A DNA stretch of 11,797 nucleotides. Source: Candidatus Atribacteria bacterium 1244-E10-H5-B2 (GTDB lineage Bacteria; Atribacterota; JS1; SB-45; 34-128). Positions 1 to 6,590 of this stretch are shown here, piece after piece. The stretch is taken from contig NMQN01000132.1 in NCBI GenBank assembly GCA_003575245.1, positions 1 through 11,797 on the forward strand, read 5' to 3'. The position numbers and the translations under genes are program-made. The notes under the pieces are model-generated. The model worked only from the letters and a program-made list of their open reading frames with translations, was not told where the DNA came from and made no database searches. Every line of letters starts with the position of its first letter. The stretch's first letter is position 1.

Positions 1-95
1 AAAGCTATTCCATAGAATATATACAGGCATTGTTCTCCGATATCCCCAGTTAAACTATAACCCAAAGAAGTTCTGATATATTCTGTTATGTCTTC
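1..95. repeat. Left copy of 95-bp terminal direct repeat
   Basis: Bases 1-95 are identical to bases 11703-11797. Both copies lie inside the primase-helicase gene, and the reading frame is continuous when the ends are joined. This is what an assembler leaves when it closes a circular molecule, or when it reads a circularly permuted or concatemeric one. It is unlikely to be a biological terminal repeat, because it lies in the middle of a conserved domain. Joined, the molecule is 11,702 bp. Confidence 0.93.
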
Positions 96-1370
96 CTTTC
101 CTTCAAATACCTTATCTAAAAAAGCCAGCCATTTCGGGCAGTCTGCTCCTGGTTCATAGTTAACCCTGGCTATTTTGGTCAGCATATCTTCCGGTTTATG
201 ATCCCTGAATTCCAAAGTCTTTAAATCCATAGTCCCATTTTTTAAATTTAGGATATAGATGTCCTGGTCAAAATCGTCGGGTACTGCTGGCAGGGTAGAA
301 GTGGCCAGATCAGTCATCGCTCTAATCGCCCTCTGGCTCTCGGATTTTAGGGCTTGACTTACTAATCTTTTTCGTTCTTTATCGTCTATTATCTCAGAGG
401 CTTTTCGGTAATAATCCATTACCACTCTTTTAGCCAGCTCCTGAGTCTCGTTTTTATCATCGGTTTGCCACCTTCCTTCCCGGTAGACCAGCCAGCTATT
501 CCATTTTTTGCAGTATAATAATTGCCCCGACCACTTTTTATAAAAATTCTCGGAGTTCCATAAATCGGTAGGCCTGAAATCTCCTGCATAAATAGTCGTT
601 AGTTCCTTTTTCTCTTCTTTTGCTGGGATAAACTCCGGAGCAGTCCTTATCAGTTCAAAGAGTTTTTCCATGTCCCCGCCTCGATCCAGCCAATCGGAAA
701 TATCCTCTCCCTTTTCCAGTCCTGGCAATCTCAAAACCTTAATTTTTTTAGCAGTTCCCATTAAATTTTTGCCCACAACTTGCAGATGATTTTCTCCGGT
801 ATCATCTTTGTGGGGCGGAATCACTACTTCCCGCTCCCTGAAATAAGGATTATATTCTGATCTCCACTTGCCGGCACCGCCCGAGTTTGTGGTAGCCAAG
901 ATTCCTATTTTGGCCAAGTTATCGCAATCCTTTTCCCCTTCGCAAAGAAAGATTATCTTATCCTTTTTCTTTGTGATCTCCGGCAAGTTATAGATTATCC
1001 TCTTAACACCTTTAAGATTCCAGATAAACTCCCCTGCTTTATCAGGGTCCGGCCTTCTCTGCTTAAATTCTTTTGGTTCATACCTAACCACCTGAAAAAT
1101 TAATTTTTCTTTTTCGTCTTTGTAGGAATAGACCTCGGAAATGGTCTTTTTTTCATCGGTAAGATTCGGATTAAATAACTGGCCTTTAGCGCCACAAGCG
1201 AAGCAGTAATAGACCCCGCCGTTTTTGTCGGGATCTATGCTTAAATTCGGGGTTTTTTTGTCGGAGTGGAAAGGACAGAATGCTTTCCATTCTTTGCCGA
1301 TTTTTTTGGCCTCAACTTCAATTTTTTTTCTGTTTTGGTTATCCCAAAGGATAAAATTTTTTGTGAGCAT
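1..1370 (-). CDS. Phage-type primase-helicase, N-terminal part (continues at the right edge)
   Basis: This is the first 456 codons of a 714-residue replication protein whose remainder is encoded at 11702-10928. The ATG at 1370 follows AAGGAG with a 6-nt spacer (GGAAGGAGAGCGATATG). Residues 32-59 form a CHC2 primase zinc finger (C32-x2-H35-x20-C56-x2-C59, CPFH...CFAC). Residues 84-117 carry the usual phage linker (QVVRYEPKEFKQRRP). A TOPRIM domain follows, with FLCEGEKD at 141-148 (catalytic Glu144) and VVIPPHKDDTG at 182-192. In that second motif the normal DxD reads HxD. From about residue 280 there is a D5-N-type region (YCKKWNSWLVY, NLKNGTMDL) leading into the helicase. By family knowledge, such proteins prime and unwind at the replicon's own origin, as in satellite P4 and PICI-type islands. 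It would act in the cytoplasm. It is the third gene of a winged-helix/basic protein/primase cluster. Confidence 0.96.
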   Translation of the reverse strand, partial: MLTKNFILWDNQNRKKIEVEAKKIGKEWKAFCPFHSDKKTPNLSIDPDKNGGVYYCFACGAKGQLFNPNLTDEKKTISEVYSYKDEKEKLIFQVVRYEPKEFKQRRPDPDKAGEFIWNLKGVKRIIYNLPEITKKKDKIIFLCEGEKDCDNLAKIGILATTNSGGAGKWRSEYNPYFREREVVIPPHKDDTGENHLQVVGKNLMGTAKKIKVLRLPGLEKGEDISDWLDRGGDMEKLFELIRTAPEFIPAKEEKKELTTIYAGDFRPTDLWNSENFYKKWSGQLLYCKKWNSWLVYREGRWQTDDKNETQELAKRVVMDYYRKASEIIDDKERKRLVSQALKSESQRAIRAMTDLATSTLPAVPDDFDQDIYILNLKNGTMDLKTLEFRDHKPEDMLTKIARVNYEPGADCPKWLAFLDKVFEGKEDITEYIRTSLGYSLTGDIGEQCLYIFYGIA

Positions 1371-1446
1371 ATCGCTCTCCTTCCACAAACCCGGAAGGAT
1401 CGACTGGAAGAAGAGCGACAAATCCCTCGCCGATCCAACCGGGCAA

Positions 1447-1477
1447 GGCCGTCTTACCGGCCGTTATTTATTTTTTT
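1447..1477 (+). terminator. Possible plus-strand hairpin terminator
   Basis: GGCCG (1447-1451) pairs with CGGCC (1458-1462) around a 6-nt loop and is followed by GTTATTTATTTTTTT on the plus strand. No plus-strand gene ends here, so it may only stop antisense transcription, or it may act as a hairpin between the 50-residue gene and the primase ribosome-binding site on the minus strand. Confidence 0.3.
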
Positions 1478-1620
1478 GACTTCGGGTCTATAAATTTATC
1501 CCCTGGTAATGGAAACCGGCTATCGTATTTATATTTTTTTCCGCTTCTCCGGTTTCTGGCTTCTCTGACAAATTCCAACCTTCTTTTCTCTCTTTTTATT
1601 TCTTTTCTATCCTGTTTCAT
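1468..1620 (-). CDS. Small highly basic protein, 50 aa
   Basis: An ATG at 1620 opens a 50-codon frame ending in TAA at 1470-1468. The start lies inside the end of the preceding winged-helix gene (14-nt overlap, CTAATGAAACAGG), which suggests translational coupling. The product begins MKQDRKEIKREKRRLEF and is dominated by Lys and Arg throughout (RNRRSGKKYKYD, then PKSKK at the end). It has no Cys, no membrane segment and no domain I recognise. Its basic charge and its place between a DNA-binding protein and the primase suggest nucleic-acid binding, which is inference only. The Lys/Arg-rich composition, tight overlap and a downstream gene with its own ribosome-binding site make a real gene plausible. 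Confidence 0.6.
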   Translation of the reverse strand: MKQDRKEIKREKRRLEFVREARNRRSGKKYKYDSRFPLPGDKFIDPKSKK

Positions 1621-1810
1621 TAGTCAGTTTCAGCTCCTTGATTGGCTCCGGATATAAAGTAAACTTATAGTTCCCGCCCCTGATTTTCTTATATTTTAAA
1701 TAGCCCATATCAGCCAATCGGGCCAGAGATTTATCAACTGCCGAAAGTGTTTCCACACCAGCAAATCGGGCCATATCTTTTTTATTGAGTTTTCCTTTCA
1801 GTATGTTCAT
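1607..1810 (-). CDS. Small winged-helix DNA-binding protein, 67 aa
   Basis: This is the first gene of the replication cluster. I chose the ATG at 1810 because AGGTGAT sits 5 nt upstream of it; a GTG at 1819 is the in-frame alternative but has no ribosome-binding site. The sequence reads as a winged helix: helix-turn-helix around KKDMARFAGVETLSAVDKSLARLADMG (about residues 10-36) and then a basic wing, LKYKKIRGGNYKFTLYP. This layout is usual in small transcription regulators, including those that precede replication genes in phage satellites. It could regulate its own operon or the divergent plus-strand promoter at 1834-1862. It is too short for an effector domain, so any regulatory role must come from DNA binding and dimerisation alone. 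The exact family is uncertain. Confidence 0.72.
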   Translation of the reverse strand: MNILKGKLNKKDMARFAGVETLSAVDKSLARLADMGYLKYKKIRGGNYKFTLYPEPIKELKLTNETG

Positions 1811-1833
1811 TCTGATCACCTATCTTTTATAAA

Positions 1834-1862
1834 TTGACTTTTCGAGTGAGTTCGTTTAGTAT
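1834..1862 (+). promoter_or_regulatory. Sigma70-like promoter pointing rightwards
   Basis: TTGACT at 1834-1839 and TAGTAT at 1857-1862 are separated by exactly 17 nt. It is divergent from the winged-helix gene. No plus-strand reading frame follows, so a transcript would be a short non-coding RNA ending at one of the hairpins at 1873-1947. The -10 overlaps TATACT on the minus strand (1863-1858), a possible -10 for the early operon, although I see no good minus-strand -35. Confidence 0.45.
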
Positions 1863-1871
1863 ATGAATATA

Positions 1872-1947
1872 AAGCCTCTTTTTGGGGCTCCATATTTTTT
1901 TAAGAAAGGTTCTTGACCTTGCCGGTTCGGAGCCTTTTTTATTTTTT
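1872..1947 (+). promoter_or_regulatory. Two mutually exclusive hairpins with T-tracts
   Basis: AGCCTC (1873-1878) pairs with GGGGCT (1884-1889) around TTTTT, and a T-tract follows at 1895-1901. Alternatively GGCTCC (1886-1891) pairs with GGAGCC (1929-1934), which is directly followed by TTTTTTATTTTTT. The alternative stem encloses a small inner stem, AAGGT/ACCTT. The two main stems share 1886-1889, so they cannot form together. On the plus strand this looks like a short RNA with two terminators. On the minus strand it would be the leader of the winged-helix/primase mRNA. Confidence 0.4.
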
Positions 1948-1965
1948 AAAAATAAATATAATTGC

Positions 1966-1987
1966 AGGGGCGGATTTGTCCGCCCCT
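1966..1987 (-). terminator. Strong hairpin, candidate terminator
   Basis: AGGGGCGGA (1966-1974) and TCCGCCCCT (1979-1987) form a perfect 9-bp GC-rich stem with a 4-nt loop. Read on the minus strand it is followed by GCAATTATATTTATTTTT. That imperfect U-rich tail fits termination of the capsid operon, whose last stop is at 2216. It is the third of three hairpins in this gap. Confidence 0.45.
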
Positions 1988-2037
1988 TTGGACGAGAGAC
2001 GAAGAAATTTTGAGTCTACAAATCAAATAAATTTTAC

Positions 2038-2064
2038 CAGGGGAGCAATAACAATGCTCCCCTG
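2038..2064 (-). terminator. Strong hairpin, candidate terminator
   Basis: CAGGGGAGCA (2038-2047) and TGCTCCCCTG (2055-2064) are perfect 10-bp arms around ATAACAA. On the minus strand the tail is GTAAAATTTATTTG, which is AT-rich but not a clean U-run. It probably helps end capsid-operon transcripts or protects their 3' ends. Confidence 0.45.
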
Positions 2065-2158
2065 TTCGCATAAAAAAACAAAAATCAAAAATCAAATCTT
2101 GAGAGTTTGCCCTTCCGGACCACCTCACGAATGGAATATTTTGCCTATCCCCTGGCCA

Positions 2159-2195
2159 ATCCTTGGGGACGATCGACCTTGAACGTTCCAAGGAT
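2159..2195. repeat. Inverted repeat just downstream of the capsid gene
   Basis: ATCCTTGG (2159-2166) and CCAAGGAT (2188-2195) form an 8-bp stem. The loop contains the palindrome GAACGTTC (2181-2188, its last base shared with the stem) and CGATCG. There is no T-tract on the minus strand, so it is not a simple terminator for the capsid gene. The rest of 1820-2215 shows no convincing gene. Confidence 0.4.
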
Positions 2196-2215
2196 ATTTT
2201 AATAACTATCTCTTA

Positions 2216-3283
2216 TTAACCAGCCCAACTTGTTGCCAAGCTGTTCATGAGAAATATTGACTCGGCTAATTTTATCGCTGGAAATGCATTCGCGCTGCCG
2301 GATGTAAATTCGATCAGTGGCGAAACCTCGGACCATTTACTGATCAGGACAAAATCCTTTAGCTGTTGCGTGCATTGCTTTGGCGGAAATTGCTCCTCAG
2401 CAGTTCGACAATGCAATAAATTTCCGATCTCATCCGCTGGCAAAAAGGCAACTTTTCCTTCATCCCAACTTACCAGATTTGTTAGGTCATGGTCCCGATT
2501 CTCGAATTGGAAAATAGACTGGATCAAATCTATCGGTGGTAAGCCATCGCTAACCAGATTTTCATTTACGGTAGCCAAATTCGGATGTTTTGTTACTCCG
2601 ACCCCACTCTGGCCAAAAACGAAATTAATGCTTTCCTCTGATTTTCTCAACTGTGCAAAACTGGTCGGAGACATCAGAATTTTTTTGATAATAACTCCCT
2701 TTGTTCTGGCCAGAGCACAGATTCCCTCGATGTCGGTTATCGGTTTGGTAGTGTCTACCGTAGCGCTCCAAGCAACAGAGGCCCCGGACTTATTCGTTAT
2801 CTGAAAATCGACTGAAGAAGTAGTTACGATTCCGGCATTATTCGAAGCGCTTAAAGAAATTACTCCAAGCGAAAGAGCTTGAAAACCTAACCAAGACAGA
2901 CGATTTATGACCGCTTTCCAAACATAGATAATATCCCCAAAAACTAGGGCGATTACTGCCTGTTCGTCAGGAGATTTCATCTGATTAAATTGCATATAGG
3001 AATTTAAATCTGTCTCCGTCATTTTTTTGAGAATGCGGATGGCAGGGATGTCTCCAGTGATTTTTTTCAGGGCCTGTCGGCTTTTCTCAGGGTAACTTGT
3101 TCCGTATGCAACTATATCCCCAAGCGGTTTTTGTTCTGTGCCAGTTACCATTTGATACTGCAGGGCAGGCACTCCCAGGAATGGCATATACTTTAAAATT
3201 GGACTTTCTGCTGGCTGCCATGCTTCTATAAAACCAGCTAAAATTTTCGGTTTTAGAATATCTCTCAGTATGCTATATTCCAT
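2216..3283 (-). CDS. Major capsid protein, lambda gpE-type, 355 aa
   Basis: This protein would form the icosahedral shell and has the HK97 fold. I chose the ATG at 3283 because GAGGTG sits 6 nt upstream (GAGGTGTTAACAATG); a GTG three codons earlier is part of that ribosome-binding site. The C-terminus has the pattern typical of the phage capsid protein E family: VLISKWSEVSPLIEFTSGSA, then FPAIKLAESIFLMNSL. The middle has SVAWSATVDTTKPITDIEGI, matching the family's W-x(n)-D-x(n)-DI region, and KILMSPTSFAQL before the spine. The length is normal for the family (about 340-360). Gene order scaffold then capsid, 22 nt apart, supports the call. No head-completion or tail gene follows: the next 400 bp is a hairpin-rich gap. 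No protease gene is present and gpE-type capsids need not carry a cleaved delta domain. Confidence 0.87.
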   Translation of the reverse strand: MEYSILRDILKPKILAGFIEAWQPAESPILKYMPFLGVPALQYQMVTGTEQKPLGDIVAYGTSYPEKSRQALKKITGDIPAIRILKKMTETDLNSYMQFNQMKSPDEQAVIALVFGDIIYVWKAVINRLSWLGFQALSLGVISLSASNNAGIVTTSSVDFQITNKSGASVAWSATVDTTKPITDIEGICALARTKGVIIKKILMSPTSFAQLRKSEESINFVFGQSGVGVTKHPNLATVNENLVSDGLPPIDLIQSIFQFENRDHDLTNLVSWDEGKVAFLPADEIGNLLHCRTAEEQFPPKQCTQQLKDFVLISKWSEVSPLIEFTSGSANAFPAIKLAESIFLMNSLATSWAG

Positions 3284-3304
3284 TGTTAACACCTCGATTC
3301 ATTG

Positions 3305-3799
3305 TTATTTTTTTATATCAGAAATTTTTTCAGCGTAAGCCTTCACTGCCGTGGGTATCGAGGTTCCGGATGAAGTATCACCTTTTAGGGGGGCTTCCCC
3401 TTCTTTTAATCGTTCATCAATATCAGCTTGTTTCGCCTCTAGTAAATCGCTTTTCAGATTTTCTACCGACTCAACAATCTTTTCAGGATCATCAATCGTA
3501 ATATATCTGCTTAACCCCTCAGACAAGTTTTGTTTTTTTAATTCAGCCTTGATCTGACTTGCTAAAACATCTTTTGTTTTGCCCGCTTTAAGTTCTGCTA
3601 ATTCTTTTTCTAATTCTTCCAACCGTTCTTTATCGGTAGCGTCCTTTTTATTTAAATTTCTCTTGTAAGTTTCCACTGCACCGGTAGCTCTTTTATCTCC
3701 TATTCGGGATGTAAAATTCTCTAGGCTCTTGGTTAACCCTGCCTCGCGAATAGCTGCCTCGAAATCCTTATCATCGAGTAAAATCTCTTTATTTTCCAT
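3305..3799 (-). CDS. Capsid scaffolding protein, 164 aa
   Basis: This acidic, Lys/Glu-rich protein is mostly helical. Residues about 55-75 look like a coiled coil (DKERLEELEKELAELK). A second helical stretch covers VESVENLKSDLLEAKQADIDERL, and a flexible Gly/Ser/Thr segment (GDTSSGTSIP) precedes a short basic end (KISDIKK). Composition, length and its place directly upstream of the capsid gene match phage scaffolds of the GP20/DUF4355 kind, which guide procapsid assembly and then leave. The start ATG at 3799 follows AGAGGT (AGAGGTCTTAAAAATG), nearly the same leader as the capsid gene. The family assignment rests on general character rather than a signature motif. A head-decoration or processing protein is the less likely alternative. 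Confidence 0.7.
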   Translation of the reverse strand: MENKEILLDDKDFEAAIREAGLTKSLENFTSRIGDKRATGAVETYKRNLNKKDATDKERLEELEKELAELKAGKTKDVLASQIKAELKKQNLSEGLSRYITIDDPEKIVESVENLKSDLLEAKQADIDERLKEGEAPLKGDTSSGTSIPTAVKAYAEKISDIKK

Positions 3800-3801
3800 T
3801 T

Positions 3802-4050
3802 TTAAGACCTCTTTTTCTTAATAATATTTTCCGCTTGCTCAACTGCATTTTCCAGCTTTACACCGAAACATTTTGATAAAAATTCTTGATATTCCTCTTC
3901 GGATATCAAGCCCTTGAGCTCTTCCATTTCCTTTTGAAATTGCTGGGCAAACATCAGAGGCACCAGTGAATTTTTCATTCCATTCCAAAGACAAAACATC
4001 TCGACTTTTAGATTATCGGCCCTGCTAAATATTATTTTTCTTTTTTTCAT
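3802..4050 (-). CDS. Unknown 82-aa protein of the capsid operon
   Basis: The start at 4050 overlaps the stop of the preceding HTH gene (ATGA), and its stop lies 2 nt before the scaffold start, so it is translated within the capsid operon. It begins with a basic patch (MKKRKIIFSR), then a hydrophobic stretch with aromatic residues (MFCLWNGMKNSLVPLMFAQQF), and then a long charged helix (EEEYQEFL, AVEQAENIIKKKR). I do not recognise a family. In ordinary phages this position, between terminase and scaffold, holds the much larger portal gene. It could be a minor scaffold, or an adaptor that lets a foreign portal join this capsid; this is speculation from position. Confidence 0.75.
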   Translation of the reverse strand: MKKRKIIFSRADNLKVEMFCLWNGMKNSLVPLMFAQQFQKEMEELKGLISEEEYQEFLSKCFGVKLENAVEQAENIIKKKRS

Positions 4051-4373
4051 TTTTTTAGAGCCTCGAACCTTTCTTCAGAATATTTTTCATATAAAGCGGC
4101 TTGTTTATTTGATTCCTTCAAATATTCCAAATCACTATATTTGCTATATAGAAATTTATAAATATCTCTTTTAAACCCTGCCATTGCTCTTCTATCATTC
4201 CCCAACCTTTCAAGATATATTATAAGGTCTTCCGGGTCTATTATCCTGGATCTACTGCTTATTTTAGAAGATCTTATACGCCCGTCATTTAGCATGGCAA
4301 TTACAGTGGTTGGAGTTAATCCCAAAATTCTTGCAATATTAGTAGAATTCAGATATTCATTTCCATTTTTCAT
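4047..4373 (-). CDS. Helix-turn-helix protein (MerR/excisionase-like, HTH_17 type), 108 aa
   Basis: Residues about 8-54 read as a MerR-like or excisionase-type DNA-binding domain: LNSTNIARILGLTPTTVIAM, then LNDGRIRSSKI and the wing-like SRSRIIDPEDLIIYLERL. The second half is a charged helical region (KRDIYKFLYSKYSDLEYLKESNKQ). The start ATG at 4373 follows AAGGAGAT, and a strong promoter lies just upstream (4452-4424). It is the first gene of the capsid transcription unit. Small terminases of the lambda Nu1 type also carry a winged HTH of this kind, so it may be the packaging-site recognition subunit although it lies downstream of the large terminase. The alternatives are an excisionase or a regulator of the capsid operon. 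Confidence is high for DNA binding and low for the exact role. Confidence 0.72.
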   Translation of the reverse strand: MKNGNEYLNSTNIARILGLTPTTVIAMLNDGRIRSSKISSRSRIIDPEDLIIYLERLGNDRRAMAGFKRDIYKFLYSKYSDLEYLKESNKQAALYEKYSEERFEALKK

Positions 4374-4423
4374 TAGATTTTTATCTCCTTTATATTATTA
4401 AAGTTATTTATTCTATCTACAAT

Positions 4424-4452
4424 ATCATAATACATAGAAAGTTTAAAGTCAA
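4424..4452 (-). promoter_or_regulatory. Strong sigma70-like promoter for the capsid module
   Basis: On the minus strand TTGACT (4452-4447) and TATGAT (4429-4424) are separated by 17 nt. Transcription would start near 4417 and run into the HTH, 82-aa, scaffold and capsid genes. It lies in the 102-bp gap between the terminase stop and the HTH start, so capsid genes can be expressed independently of the terminase. Confidence 0.7.
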
Positions 4453-4475
4453 ATAAATCTACTTAATTTTTTTAA

Positions 4476-6152
4476 TTAAAAATAATCATCGTCTCCGGGA
4501 AGGGTAACATGAGGGAAATTAAAAGGCTTTTCTGGCTCTCCCCCTTCCTCTGCCCAGATGTAGCCAGGTGAGGCATAACCCAATTTTTGCAGTTTCTCTT
4601 CCCTTCTCTCCGGAGCATTTACACACCCAAAAGCAGCCATTGCCAAACCGATCCCCAAATCTATCTTATTTCGGGAATTCCCCCCCTTTACGATTCTAAA
4701 TCCTTTTTCGGAGTCTTTTATTTCTGCGTTCATGATGTGTTCTCGTAATTCTTCATTGGGGTAAAATTCAATATTTCGGTAACGGATCAACTCATACAGT
4801 AGCTGAGAGTAAGCAATCGTAGTCGCCTGAGTCTGGGTTACTTCCCGGCAGGGAAGGCCTTCTTTCCTTAAATTTGTCATCATCATGTGCAACTGATAGG
4901 GGTCGTAATAGATCCCTATTACTTTGAAATTTTTATTAAGTTCCAGCAATGCGTTTCCTACGGTAGCGTCAAGATCCATTTTCTTTTTCTGGGTCGGTTT
5001 CCAAATCTTATAGGTAACTAGTCTGATTCTCCTTTCTGCTGTCCTGGTTACTGCAACCACGCAAGAGGTATCGCTGCTGACGCTGGCGTCAACTCCGATC
5101 CAAATTTCCAGCGTTTTATTGCTTATAACTGGTCTCAAATCCTTATTAACACAGGATAAATAATCCCTCTCCATGAAGAAGGATAACTCGCTTTCTGTCC
5201 ACTCATTAAGCCAGAATCTTTTATAGACTTCGGGTCTCATTCCCGGCCTATTCTTTTGTCTTTCCAAAAATTCGGGAGTTACCCAGGAGGCTTTATGTTC
5301 ATGGGACCAGAGGAAATAAAAATCTTCCGGTTTATTCTTTTTGTCTAGCCCGGATTGATATAATTCCCATAACAGACCTCTTTTTTCGTAGCCGGCATGG
5401 GAAGCAATTAAAGTCATGAAGTCAGGTCTGGCAGGGTTTTCGCAAAGGACCTCGAAAAATCGTCGGGCACTTTCCAGCTGGAATCCCCATAATTCGTCAT
5501 AGGTAACCATGCTCGGTGAGTATCCGGACGATCCAGAAAAATCTTGAGGCAGCACTTGTATAAAATTGCCCTTGCTGGTTAATTCAACCTTATCGCTGGT
5601 AATATTCAATATGGCCAGCAATCCATGGTTTAATTCTATGCAGCGCACTATCCGGGAAAAGACTACTGATTTCCCCTGTTCTAAATCGTTACAGCAGATA
5701 TACTGTTCTCCAAAATCAGGACCGTAGATCAATCTCCATAGGTTTATACCAGCCAAAAAGCAAGTCGATTTCCCCTGTTTCTTCGGCAATCCTAGAAGGA
5801 CCGTAGAGTAATGTTTATCCTTATGAAATATATCGTTTAGGATCTCAGCTTGCCAGTCCTCTATCACTATCGGTTTTCGGGTTTCGATATAGAATTGCTC
5901 ATTCAGGAATTTGACAATATTATCTCTATACTCTGGATCTTCCAGACTCTTTGGCTCTACCAGTGGTCTCTTAGCCCTGACGAATCTATTGCCTATTATG
6001 CTTTTTTCCCTATCCTTTACCTTTTTCTCAATCGCTAATCGCCATTCCTCATCTACCGGGTTATATTTTTTCCTGCCTAATCTATTTAAATTATCCAGAC
6101 TTCTTTTTCTTTTTTCTGGATCCTTGCTTTTATAACTATCGGGATCTCTCAT
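4476..6152 (-). CDS. terL: Terminase large subunit, 558 aa
   Basis: This is the ATPase-nuclease motor that packages DNA into the procapsid through a portal. All key motifs are present: Walker A-like GLPKKQGKST (121-130); Walker B with the catalytic Glu in SMVTYDELW (214-222; D219, E220); coupling motif TLIASHAG (247-254); and the RNase H-like nuclease with D355 (WIGVDASVSSDTS), D417 (YYDPYQ) and D498 (KIDLGIGLAMA). The length is normal for the family. The ATG at 6152 follows AGGAGATGA with a 6-nt spacer, 17 nt after the preceding gene. A terminase normally docks on a portal, yet no portal gene is recognisable in this circle. The protein would therefore have to work with a helper-encoded portal, or with an unrecognised one. 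The N-terminal 60 residues are very basic, which fits DNA contact. Confidence 0.95.
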   Translation of the reverse strand: MRDPDSYKSKDPEKRKRSLDNLNRLGRKKYNPVDEEWRLAIEKKVKDREKSIIGNRFVRAKRPLVEPKSLEDPEYRDNIVKFLNEQFYIETRKPIVIEDWQAEILNDIFHKDKHYSTVLLGLPKKQGKSTCFLAGINLWRLIYGPDFGEQYICCNDLEQGKSVVFSRIVRCIELNHGLLAILNITSDKVELTSKGNFIQVLPQDFSGSSGYSPSMVTYDELWGFQLESARRFFEVLCENPARPDFMTLIASHAGYEKRGLLWELYQSGLDKKNKPEDFYFLWSHEHKASWVTPEFLERQKNRPGMRPEVYKRFWLNEWTESELSFFMERDYLSCVNKDLRPVISNKTLEIWIGVDASVSSDTSCVVAVTRTAERRIRLVTYKIWKPTQKKKMDLDATVGNALLELNKNFKVIGIYYDPYQLHMMMTNLRKEGLPCREVTQTQATTIAYSQLLYELIRYRNIEFYPNEELREHIMNAEIKDSEKGFRIVKGGNSRNKIDLGIGLAMAAFGCVNAPERREEKLQKLGYASPGYIWAEEGGEPEKPFNFPHVTLPGDDDYF

Positions 6153-6168
6153 TTGTGCTCATCTCCTC

Positions 6169-6540
6169 TTATAGCTTATCAATTTCTTTTCTTAATTTTA
6201 TCCCCCTGGGATCTTTCTGAAAGAAATCTTCAACGATTTTAGAGCGTTTCGATTGGCCAGGAAAATAAAAAGAATTTGCTTTTTCTGTCATCTCTCTATT
6301 TTTGTCAGGTTCACCTTCAAAGAAAAAGAAATTATCTAAATGTTTTTTGGTATAGCCTTCATTGATTAATATGTTATAGATACCGCTTAACATCGTTCTG
6401 GTTATATATGCTTTATCAACTTTTTCCCATATATCCTTACCTAGGTCCGCTCTTTCCGTTTCCCTTCTAAGCTCATCACAAAAAGCGAGAATAAAATCGA
6501 CGGATTGTCTGGTCAGTTTCCTATTTCTTTTCTTTAACAT
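6169..6540 (-). CDS. Possible small terminase subunit, 123 aa
   Basis: I chose the ATG at 6540 (MLKKRNRKL) because AGAGAGG lies 10 nt upstream. An ATG 11 codons earlier (6573) falls inside the perfect palindrome at 6560-6588 and is less likely. The protein starts with a basic stretch (KKRNRKLTRQS), then helical segments (VDFILAFCDELRRETERAD, TRTMLSGIYNILINEGYTKKHLDNF), and ends with FFQKDPRGIKLRKEIDKL. No domain is recognisable by eye. Its place 17 nt upstream of the large terminase, its size and its basic helical character fit a small terminase, which recognises the packaging site. The HTH protein at 4373-4047 is the competing candidate for that role. Confidence 0.55.
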   Translation of the reverse strand: MLKKRNRKLTRQSVDFILAFCDELRRETERADLGKDIWEKVDKAYITRTMLSGIYNILINEGYTKKHLDNFFFFEGEPDKNREMTEKANSFYFPGQSKRSKIVEDFFQKDPRGIKLRKEIDKL

Positions 6541-6559
6541 TTTAAATTTTCCTCTCTTG

Positions 6560-6588
6560 TGATAATGTACCAAGCTGGTACATTATCA
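6560..6588. repeat. Perfect 12-bp-arm palindrome upstream of the terminase genes
   Basis: TGATAATGTACC (6560-6571) and GGTACATTATCA (6577-6588) are perfect arms around AAGCT. It lies between the stop of the 74-aa gene (6591) and the ribosome-binding site of the small-terminase candidate. On the plus strand it is followed by TTTTATTG, but no plus-strand gene needs a terminator. On the minus strand no U-run follows. It is more likely a protein-binding site (packaging site or operator) or a 5'-UTR hairpin. Confidence 0.6.
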
Positions 6589-6590
6589 TT

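Noticed and set aside
1225..1493. Frames on both strands within 1225-1493
   Set aside because: They are out of frame with the primase zinc-finger region, whose coding is certain from its Cys/His motif.
1946..2191. An 81-codon minus-strand frame after the capsid gene
   Set aside because: It runs through three strong hairpins, has no clear start signal and gives no domain-like sequence.
2247..2804. A 185-codon frame on the plus strand
   Set aside because: It lies wholly opposite the major capsid gene and its product has no recognisable pattern; it is a shadow of the capsid frame.
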